Source of the DNA: Phycisphaerae bacterium
GTDB lineage: Bacteria; Planctomycetota; Phycisphaerae; Sedimentisphaerales; SG8-4
Direction of reading: 5' to 3'
Assembly: GCA_030614945.1 (NCBI GenBank)
Contig: JAUXAH010000166.1
Span: 1-5,055, forward strand
DNA length: 5,055 bases
Shown here: positions 1 to 4,657 of the stretch, piece after piece
Layout of the letters: each line of letters begins with the position of its first letter
Position numbering within the stretch: position 1 is the first letter of the stretch
Notes under the pieces: model-generated
What the model was told of the DNA's origin: nothing
The model's database searches: none
Seen by the model: the letters and a program-made list of their open reading frames with translations, nothing else
Position numbers and translations under genes: made by a program

Positions 1-431
1 TACAGGCAGATACCGCCCGGCGTATGGCCGGGAGTATGAAGCACCTGTAGCTTTATGCCGGCCACCTTGATTATGCTTGCCTTTTCGATAAGAAAGTCAG
101 TCCCGATGATATCGAGAGTGCTGGGCCGTCGCCCTATCCGAGCGGATACATTGTTCGCGGTTTCTCTGAGCATTTCGGCATCGAGCTTATGGATATAAAC
201 CTTTACGTCGGGGTAGTTTTTACGCAATACCGCTACGCCTGCAATGTGGTCTACGTGCCCGTGAGTAAGAACCACCGCAGCCGGTTTTAACTTATGCTCG
301 CCGAGAAAATCAGTCAGTTTGTCCGCCTCAAGGCCGGCGTCAATAACAACGCAGTCCCTGGCTTTCTCGCTCTTACGCAGGATATAGCAGTTGGTTTCAT
401 ACGCACCCAGAATTAATTGGTCGATTTTCAT
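1..431 (-). CDS. MBL-fold metallo-hydrolase (glyoxalase II / YcbL-like), C-terminus outside window
   Basis: The 143 visible residues run from an ATG at 431-429 to the left edge with no stop. The protein starts MKIDQLILGAYETNCYIL, the usual first strands of a glyoxalase II-type metallo-beta-lactamase fold. It then has VVIDAGLE (about 28-35) and the zinc-binding THGHVDH motif (T56, H57, H59, D61, H62). H132-TPG-H136-TPGG follows near the edge and supplies the next metal histidine. Members of this group are soluble cytoplasmic hydrolases with a binuclear metal site, commonly acting on thioesters such as S-lactoylglutathione. The exact substrate cannot be told here. Family members of this short type are about 200-215 aa, so roughly 65 residues, including the last Asp and His ligands, lie outside the window. 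The start is fixed by AAGGAG nine bases upstream. It is divergent from the ABC exporter, so it is not in that operon. Fold assignment is firm; specific function is open. Confidence 0.93.
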   Translation of the reverse strand, partial: MKIDQLILGAYETNCYILRKSEKARDCVVIDAGLEADKLTDFLGEHKLKPAAVVLTHGHVDHIAGVAVLRKNYPDVKVYIHKLDAEMLRETANNVSARIGRRPSTLDIIGTDFLIEKASIIKVAGIKLQVLHTPGHTPGGICL

Positions 432-440
432 TTAGCTGTT

Positions 441-446
441 CTCCTT
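441..446 (-). promoter_or_regulatory. Shine-Dalgarno site of the MBL-fold hydrolase
   Basis: On the minus strand the sequence reads AAGGAG followed by nine bases and then ATG (431-429). This near-perfect ribosome binding site decides the start of the hydrolase gene. Confidence 0.85.
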
Positions 447-457
447 AAAGATCGATT

Positions 458-486
458 ACACTAACAGAAATGCCCTTTGCCGTCAA
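458..486 (-). promoter_or_regulatory. Putative sigma70-type promoter for the MBL-fold hydrolase
   Basis: The minus strand has TTGACG (486-481; 5 of 6 matches to TTGACA), a 17-base spacer and TAGTGT (463-458; 4 of 6 matches to TATAAT). An overlapping TGTAAT at 460-455 is an alternative -10. Transcription would begin near 450, giving a very short leader that contains the AAGGAG. The spacing and position are right for the gene, but the call rests on consensus matching alone. Confidence 0.5.
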
Positions 487-498
487 CAATCTTTGGAC

Positions 499-527
499 TT
501 GACCGGCAGGGGCGGGTTTGGTAGCCT
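499..527 (+). promoter_or_regulatory. Weak candidate promoter for the ABC exporter
   Basis: TTGACC (499-504, 5 of 6 to consensus) is followed at exactly 17 bases by TAGCCT (522-527, only 3 of 6). It would give a leader of about 150 bases containing the 581-659 inverted repeat. Its -35 lies 12 bases from, and inverted to, the -35 of the divergent hydrolase promoter, forming GTCAA-12-TTGAC. The -10 is poor, so this is a tentative call. Confidence 0.25.
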
Positions 528-580
528 GTTTGCTTTATGTCTCGTGAAGCGTCAGGCGAACAAAAAACGAGATACGGTTT

Positions 581-659
581 TGTCGTTCTGAGCGTGAGCG
601 AAGAATCTGGCCGACGAAGAGGAGATTCTTCACTTCGCTACGCTCCGTTCAGAATGACA
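581..659. repeat. REP/BIME-like imperfect inverted repeat
   Basis: The left arm (581-608) starts TGTCGTTCTGAGCG and ends AGCGAAGAATCT. The right arm (623-659) is its reverse complement with two small insertions, beginning AGATTCTTC and ending TCAGAATGACA. The 14-base spacer is 609-622. Outer ends pair as TGTCGTTCTGA with TCAGAATGACA (one mismatch) and inner ends pair perfectly as AGAATCT with AGATTCT. A related sequence occurs at 4009-4055, so this looks like a member of a dispersed family of non-coding intergenic repeats rather than a gene-specific terminator. It has no T-tract on either strand next to the stem. It ends only 26 bases before the exporter start codon. Confidence 0.75.
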
Positions 660-685
660 GGGATAGGAAATGCGAGATACGAGAA

Positions 686-2836
686 ATGAAGGCTTTTAGG
701 CGAGCATTCAAGTATGTCTGGCCTCAATGGCATCGGCTGGTAACGATTTTTTGCAGCGTCTTTTTGATAAGCGTGCTATATGGGTTGAGCTTCGGGACCA
801 TCTCTCCGCTTTTGACGGTGATGATGGGCTCGGAGGGGCTGGACGGCTGGGTCAACAGGAATATCAGTCAGCGCCGATACGGCGCCAGCTTTTATGTGCC
901 GGATAGCACTGAGCTTTCAGACCCCAACAATCCTGATGCAGCATATTATTTGCGCATTTCCAGGGTTAAGAATAATAGCCTGGCTGAGCGCGCCGGGCTG
1001 CGACGCGAAGATTTGATTGTCGGAGCGGGCAGCAATTTAATCAGCGAAGAGACAAAGAGGATACCGTCCAGCAAACTGCTTTCGGAACTGGCGACAACAA
1101 AAGTCAAATCAATGGTAATTCAGTATCGCCGGCCTGACGAATTCGGACAGTTGCCAACCAAACCAATAGAAAAAGAACTTCAGTGCGGCAAAAAACCTTT
1201 TTATGCTAATTATGCACAAAGGATTCTTGACTCCGTGCCGCAAGAGCAGACCAGAGAGAATAAGAAAAATGCCATAGTATTTATCATACTCTTGATGGCG
1301 GTCGCCACAGCGGTCAGGTGTATGGCCCGATTCTACCAGGATTACACAGCACGAAAGGTTATGCATACCGCCCTGGCCCATCTGCGGGAGGATGCTTTTC
1401 AGCACTCCCTCGAGATTCCAGTGGGCTTTTTCGCCAGCGAAGGCCCGAGCGATACCGTCAGTCGATTGGTGCGGGATACCGAGGCCATCGGCACTGGGCT
1501 CAAGGTTTTGTTCGGCAAGGCGATTCGCGAGCCTTTGAAGGCTTTGGGCCTTATCGGGATGGCTATGCTGATAGACCGCAATCTGACATTGATATTCTTG
1601 TGCGGGGCGCCGATATCCCTGTTTGTTTTAGGCAAGTTGGGCAGGAAAATAAGACGCGCTACAAGGAGGTCGCTTCAGAGCTGGGCGAAGATGTTAGCCA
1701 AGCTCAGAGAGGCAATCGCAGCGATACAAGTCGTGAAGGTGTACAATCGTCAGCAGTATGAACACAGGGGTTTTCACGTCATCAATCGAAAGTTATTGAA
1801 GCAGCAATTCAGAATTGCCAAGGCCGATGCCGCCACGTCGCCGATACTGGAAACCCTTGGAATGATAGCCGGCGCAGTTGGCCTGATACTTGGAGCACAG
1901 TGGGTTCTGGGCGGCGCAATGCAGGGACCGGACTTTTTCGCCTTGTTGTTTTGTCTCGGCGGCTCGGCGGAGTCTGTACGACGCACCAGCGGTGTGTGGA
2001 ACAGGATTCAACAGGCCGGGGCCGCCGCCGAGCGTGTCTATTTCGTCATCGACCAATGTCCGGAAGTCGAAAGGCCCGATGCTTTTGAACTTGAACCTTT
2101 GAAAAATAAAATCGAATTCAGCAACATCGTATTTACCTATCCGGGCTCAGAAACGCCCGTATTAAAGGAAATAAATCTTTCCGTACAAGCGGGACATAAT
2201 ATTGCTATCGTAGGACCTAACGGCTCAGGAAAAACAACGCTGGCAAATTTGATACCGAGGTTTTATGACCCCGATAGCGGCCGGGTATTGATAGACGGCA
2301 AAGACATTCGCGATGCAACACTATTTAGTTTGCGAAGTCAGATTGGAATGGTTACCCAGAATGTGGTAACATTCAACGATACTATAGCGGCCAATATCGC
2401 CTACGGTAAGCCCGACGTCGCCAGAGAAGAAATAATTGCTGCTGCCAGGCGTTCGTTTGCCCACGAGTTTATTTCCCCCTTGCCCGATGGCTATGATACA
2501 ATCATCGGCGAGCAGGGCGCCGGCCTCAGCGGCGGCCAGCTGCAGAGAATTGTCATAGCCAGAGCGATTGTGAAAAACCCTGCAATCCTGATTTTCGATG
2601 AGGCCACAAGTCAGGTTGACGCCGACAGCGAAGCAAAAATTCACAACGCCATCGAGGAAATTATGCAGGATAGAACCAGTTTTATAATCGCCCACAGATT
2701 CAGCACCGTCATTACCGCTGATGTGATAGTGGTAATGGATGAAGGCCGAATCATCGCTCAGGGCCAGCACGATGAGCTGATGCAAACCTGCCCATTGTAT
2801 CGAAGTTTATACAAAACGCAGCTGGTAAAAGCATAG
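686..2836 (+). CDS. ABC exporter half-transporter (MsbA-like TMD-NBD fusion) with PDZ-like periplasmic insert
   Basis: This 716-aa protein combines a six-helix exporter membrane domain with a C-terminal ATPase and would work as a homodimer in the inner membrane. Predicted helices lie near 17-45, 196-214, 280-297, 299-318, 388-406 and 414-428. Between helices 1 and 2 is an unusually long loop (about 48-193) with a PDZ-like core (about 87-150; SLAERAGLRREDLIVGAG). The ATPase is complete: A-loop Y485, Walker A GPNGSGKT (510-517), Q-loop Q558, signature LSGGQ (614-618), Walker B ILIFDE with D638 and catalytic E639, D-loop D645 and H-loop H670. An active ATPase is therefore expected. Relatives export lipids, lipid A-type glycolipids, peptides or drugs; the substrate here cannot be named. 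Typical MsbA-type proteins are about 580 aa, and the excess is the loop. ATG 686 is the first usable start (no in-frame ATG/GTG/TTG back to 569), but there is no clear Shine-Dalgarno. No terminator follows. Confidence 0.95.
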   Translation: MKAFRRAFKYVWPQWHRLVTIFCSVFLISVLYGLSFGTISPLLTVMMGSEGLDGWVNRNISQRRYGASFYVPDSTELSDPNNPDAAYYLRISRVKNNSLAERAGLRREDLIVGAGSNLISEETKRIPSSKLLSELATTKVKSMVIQYRRPDEFGQLPTKPIEKELQCGKKPFYANYAQRILDSVPQEQTRENKKNAIVFIILLMAVATAVRCMARFYQDYTARKVMHTALAHLREDAFQHSLEIPVGFFASEGPSDTVSRLVRDTEAIGTGLKVLFGKAIREPLKALGLIGMAMLIDRNLTLIFLCGAPISLFVLGKLGRKIRRATRRSLQSWAKMLAKLREAIAAIQVVKVYNRQQYEHRGFHVINRKLLKQQFRIAKADAATSPILETLGMIAGAVGLILGAQWVLGGAMQGPDFFALLFCLGGSAESVRRTSGVWNRIQQAGAAAERVYFVIDQCPEVERPDAFELEPLKNKIEFSNIVFTYPGSETPVLKEINLSVQAGHNIAIVGPNGSGKTTLANLIPRFYDPDSGRVLIDGKDIRDATLFSLRSQIGMVTQNVVTFNDTIAANIAYGKPDVAREEIIAAARRSFAHEFISPLPDGYDTIIGEQGAGLSGGQLQRIVIARAIVKNPAILIFDEATSQVDADSEAKIHNAIEEIMQDRTSFIIAHRFSTVITADVIVVMDEGRIIAQGQHDELMQTCPLYRSLYKTQLVKA

Positions 2837-2903
2837 TATAGAAGCGTGATGCATAGTGCCCAAAACGCAGTGCGATATACGATATACGCAAAAAATTTGT
2901 ACT

Positions 2904-2931
2904 TTGACTTACAGTAAATTGCTCATATTGC
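2904..2931 (+). promoter_or_regulatory. Weak candidate promoter for the GH130 gene
   Basis: TTGACT (2904-2909, 5 of 6 to the -35 consensus) is followed after 16 bases by TATTGC (2926-2931, 3 of 6). It sits about 75 bases before the GH130 start in an AT-rich spacer. This would let the gene be transcribed independently of the exporter. The -10 match is poor and read-through from the exporter is equally possible, since no terminator is visible between the two genes. Confidence 0.25.
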
Positions 2932-3004
2932 CGATTTAATTAACTGGCGCAACAAAGCTCTGAGCCAGTGTAACAGTGTCCCTCGATATTTGGGGCCTGA
3001 AATT

Positions 3005-3964
3005 ATGACCGATTTTTTACGGCAAAAAAAAGCACACGAACTCTTCAAGAGATACGAAGGCAATCCGATAATAACGTCGGATGATTGGCCTTATCCGGCA
3101 AATGCCGTCTTTAACCCCGCCGCCGCTAAGTTAAATGCCGAGACGCTGCTGTTGATTCGCGTCGAGGATATGCGCGGCTTCTCACATTTGACCGTTGCAC
3201 GCAGTACCGATGGCTTCACAAACTGGGAAATCGACTCTGCTCCGACTCTCGAGGCAGACCAGAGCTCTCGCGAGGAAAAGTGGGGGCTCGAAGACCCACG
3301 CATTATCTGGCTCGAAGAGCAAAAGCAATTCGCCATTACGTATGTCTCCTTCAGTGAAGGCGGCCCCGTCGTTTCACTGGCCATTACCAAAAACTTCAAA
3401 ACCTTTGCCCGCCTCGGTGCTATGCTGCCGCCGGAGGATAAGGATGCCTGCCTGTTCCCCTGCAGATTCAGGGGACGATTTGCCCTGATTCACCGCCCCA
3501 TCGTTAGAGGCCAGGCTCATATCTGGCTCAGCTTCTCACCCGACCTGAAGCACTGGGGCGACCATAGACTGTTGATTAGAACAAGGCCGGCCTATTGGGA
3601 CTGCCATAGAGTCGGCCTGGCCTGTCAGCCCATAGAAACACCACACGGCTGGATGCTGTTCTATCACGGCGTGCGCGCCACTTCAGCAGGGGGAATATAC
3701 CGGCTCGGAGTAGCTCTTTTGGATTTGGAAGAGCCCTGGAAAGTCTTACGCAGAAGTGATGAATGGATTTTGGGACCGCGCACTGATTACGAGCGAGTCG
3801 GTGACGTCAGTGGTGTCATATTCCCCACCGGCGCTATTGTACGCAAAGAAACCAATCAGCTTAATCTCTACTACGGTGCTGCTGACTGCACCGTCGCCGT
3901 CGCAACGGCTAATTTAAGCGATATCTTGACCTACATTACCTCCTGCCCCGAAGCAAAAGAATAA
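3005..3964 (+). CDS. GH130 family beta-mannoside phosphorylase-like enzyme
   Basis: The 319-aa protein is a five-bladed beta-propeller of the GH130 type. Family landmarks, in order, are NPIIT (20-24), VFNPAA (35-40), RVEDMRG-SHL (52-62), GLEDPRI (94-100) whose D97 corresponds to the proposed proton-donor Asp, KDACLFP (146-152), HRP with R164, YHGV with H221, YRLGVALLDLE (232-242), VIFPTG (271-276) and YYGAAD (289-294). GH130 enzymes mostly cleave beta-mannosides (mannosyl-glucose, mannooligosaccharides) with inorganic phosphate to release mannose 1-phosphate. The retained Arg and His at the phosphate-site positions favour a phosphorylase over the hydrolytic subfamilies. No signal peptide is present, so it is cytoplasmic. 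I prefer ATG 3005, with a weak GGGG nine bases upstream, over TTG 2990, which would add MGPEI. Length is normal for the family. Family is secure; exact acceptor sugar is not. Confidence 0.93.
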   Translation: MTDFLRQKKAHELFKRYEGNPIITSDDWPYPANAVFNPAAAKLNAETLLLIRVEDMRGFSHLTVARSTDGFTNWEIDSAPTLEADQSSREEKWGLEDPRIIWLEEQKQFAITYVSFSEGGPVVSLAITKNFKTFARLGAMLPPEDKDACLFPCRFRGRFALIHRPIVRGQAHIWLSFSPDLKHWGDHRLLIRTRPAYWDCHRVGLACQPIETPHGWMLFYHGVRATSAGGIYRLGVALLDLEEPWKVLRRSDEWILGPRTDYERVGDVSGVIFPTGAIVRKETNQLNLYYGAADCTVAVATANLSDILTYITSCPEAKE

Positions 3965-4162
3965 TTTTTTAGCATCCAGCCCCATCACGCAACATGCGAT
4001 ACTACTACGTCGTTCCGGCAGCGAAGAATCCTGTCATTGCGAGCATCGCAGAGCAAGTGCCCTGTCGGTCCAGATAAAAAATGTACCGTGTTATCTTCCA
4101 TTGTTTCCCAGCTTAACACAGGCAGCATCCTTGCAGTTACCTATTTTGATGCACATAAGCAC
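3965..4162. other. Non-coding spacer downstream of GH130
   Basis: No convincing gene is seen. A T-run (TTTTTT) follows the GH130 stop at once, but I find no stable stem before it, so it is not a clear terminator. A REP-like repeat occupies 4009-4055. An open frame with a TTG start at 4037 runs to 4240, but it begins inside that repeat, lacks a ribosome binding site and runs through the hairpin at 4168-4199. I therefore do not call it a gene. Confidence 0.6.
4009..4055. repeat. Second copy of dispersed REP-like repeat (partial)
   Basis: GTCGTTC (4009-4015) and AGCGAAGAATC (4020-4030) match the left arm of the inverted repeat at 581-608 (582-588 and 597-607), with a shorter middle. It continues into TGTCATTGCGAGCATCGCAG, a type of intergenic repeat string seen in many environmental bacterial genomes. 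There is no matching second arm as complete as at 581-659. It lies in non-coding sequence downstream of the GH130 gene. Confidence 0.6.
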
Positions 4163-4199
4163 AAAAAAAGCCAGATTCTAACAAAACAGAATCTGGCTT
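4163..4199 (-). terminator. Intrinsic terminator acting on minus-strand transcription
   Basis: AAGCCAGATTCT (4168-4179) and AGAATCTGGCTT (4188-4199) are perfect reverse complements, giving a 12-bp stem with an eight-base loop (4180-4187). On the minus strand the stem is followed at once by seven T (complement of A4163-4169, partly within the stem base). This is the classic Rho-independent layout. On the plus strand no T-tract follows, so it does not fit as a terminator for GH130. No protein gene on the minus strand lies close upstream: the transposase ends about 590 bases away. The transcript that uses this terminator is therefore unidentified and may be a small RNA. Confidence 0.65.
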
Positions 4200-4211
4200 C
4201 GGAGGAGGGTG

Positions 4212-4292
4212 ATGAAAAGCTATATAAAAAGGCCCCTTAAAAAATTCCGATTATCTGATTTTAATTCCCTTTATAGTTATCTAATCGAATAA
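4212..4292 (+). CDS. Possible 26-aa micro-ORF with very strong Shine-Dalgarno
   Basis: GGAGGAGGG (4201-4209) stands right before ATG 4212 at good spacing. The frame encodes 26 residues (MKSYIKRPLKKF, then RLSDFNSLYSYLIE) and stops at TAA 4290-4292. The N-terminal half is basic and the rest is polar and aromatic. No homologue is recognised. The hairpin at 4168-4199 ends one base before the Shine-Dalgarno, so the stem could influence its exposure. The strong ribosome binding site is the only evidence. The same bases on the other strand read as a C-rich stretch ahead of the terminator, which offers a competing explanation. Confidence 0.3.
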   Translation: MKSYIKRPLKKFRLSDFNSLYSYLIE

Positions 4293-4385
4293 AGAGTAAG
4301 AAAATCTTTAGGAAAAATTTTAAGGAAAACTACACTTTTTTTACCAAGAATCAAGCTTTTAGTTGTGAAAATCTTAATTTTTTTA

Positions 4386-4414
4386 CTGTTTTTTAAAAAA
4401 CAGCCAAATTTGGC
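4386..4414. repeat. Two abutting perfect palindromes, possible operator
   Basis: CTGTTTTTTAAAAAACAG (4386-4403) is an 18-base perfect palindrome. It shares its last G with GCCAAATTTGGC (4403-4414), a 12-base perfect palindrome. Further on, ACCAAATTTA (4421-4430) repeats part of the second. Such perfect dyads about 100 bases before a start codon fit a dimeric repressor site, but no known operator is recognised. A-T tract palindromes also arise easily in AT-rich DNA. Confidence 0.35.
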
Positions 4415-4509
4415 CCAATAACCAAATTTATTTACACTTGATAAACCAATTTTGTTCTCACATTCTAACTAATAAGCTGTTATTTTATTTCTCTTTCTCT
4501 ATTTTTCAG

Positions 4510-4514
4510 AAGGA
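4510..4514 (+). promoter_or_regulatory. Shine-Dalgarno of the truncated panB
   Basis: AAGGA stands five bases before ATG 4520, which supports this as the authentic original start of the panB gene. Confidence 0.6.
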
Positions 4515-4519
4515 CTGAT

Positions 4520-4657
4520 ATGGATACCAAAATTACGATTGCGGATTTGCTAGCTACCAAACGCCAGAATCGCAAAATTGTTGCGGTTAGCTACTATGAC
4601 TATACCACGGCCAAACTCATCTCTCAAACCGAGGTGCAAATGATATTGATGGGGTGA
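4520..4657 (+). pseudogene. panB: panB 5' fragment (ketopantoate hydroxymethyltransferase), truncated
   Basis: The frame opens MDTKITIADLLATKRQ and continues KIVAVSYYDYTTAKLI, then QMILMG, ending at TGA after 45 residues. This matches the N-terminus of PanB, whose first strand-helix unit reads like KITVADLLAMK, I-V-LTAYDYPTA and LVGDS. PanB converts 3-methyl-2-oxobutanoate to ketopantoate with methylene-tetrahydrofolate, the first step to pantothenate and coenzyme A. Full-length PanB is about 260-280 aa. Here similarity stops directly after MG, where the family has GDS, whose Asp binds the magnesium ion. The fragment therefore lacks the whole active site and cannot work. An IS256-type transposase fragment begins about 130 bases downstream on the opposite strand, so interruption by that element is the likely cause. 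A single extra T before GAT (GGG-T-GAT) would restore the Asp, but what follows is not PanB-like. Confidence 0.75.

Larger units (their letters stand above)
4293..4519. other. AT-rich leader region upstream of panB fragment
   Basis: This 227-base stretch is strikingly richer in A and T than the flanking genes, with many homopolymer runs and no open frame worth calling. It contains two abutting perfect palindromes (4386-4403 and 4403-4414), -35-like TTTACA (4431-4436) and TTGATA (4438-4443) without a well-spaced -10, and a pyrimidine tract (about 4481-4507) before the panB ribosome binding site. It is probably the native panB promoter and leader region, but I cannot pick a promoter with confidence. 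Confidence 0.5.

Noticed and set aside
1109..1405. 98-aa minus-strand open frame
   Set aside because: It lies wholly inside the exporter gene, has no ribosome binding site and no recognisable domain. It is a shadow of the sense frame, as are the others at 1318-1761, 1399-1635, 1774-2102 and 2321-2785.
2831..2857. GCATAGT direct repeat around the exporter stop codon
   Set aside because: Two seven-base copies 20 bases apart are within chance expectation and have no further structure.
2943..2969. ACTGGC ... GCCAGT hairpin before GH130
   Set aside because: A six-bp stem with a 15-base loop and no T-tract is too weak to call a terminator or riboswitch.
3091..3399. 102-aa minus-strand open frame inside the GH130 gene (and 97-aa plus-strand frame at 3195-3488)
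   Set aside because: The GH130 reading frame explains this sequence fully with family motifs. The alternatives have low-complexity, Ser/Pro-rich translations.
4072..4096. AGATAA ... TTATCT inverted repeat
   Set aside because: The short AT-only stem with a 13-base loop is not distinguishable from chance.
4037..4240. 67-aa plus-strand frame starting at TTG
   Set aside because: It begins inside a dispersed repeat, has no Shine-Dalgarno, crosses the terminator hairpin and resembles nothing known.
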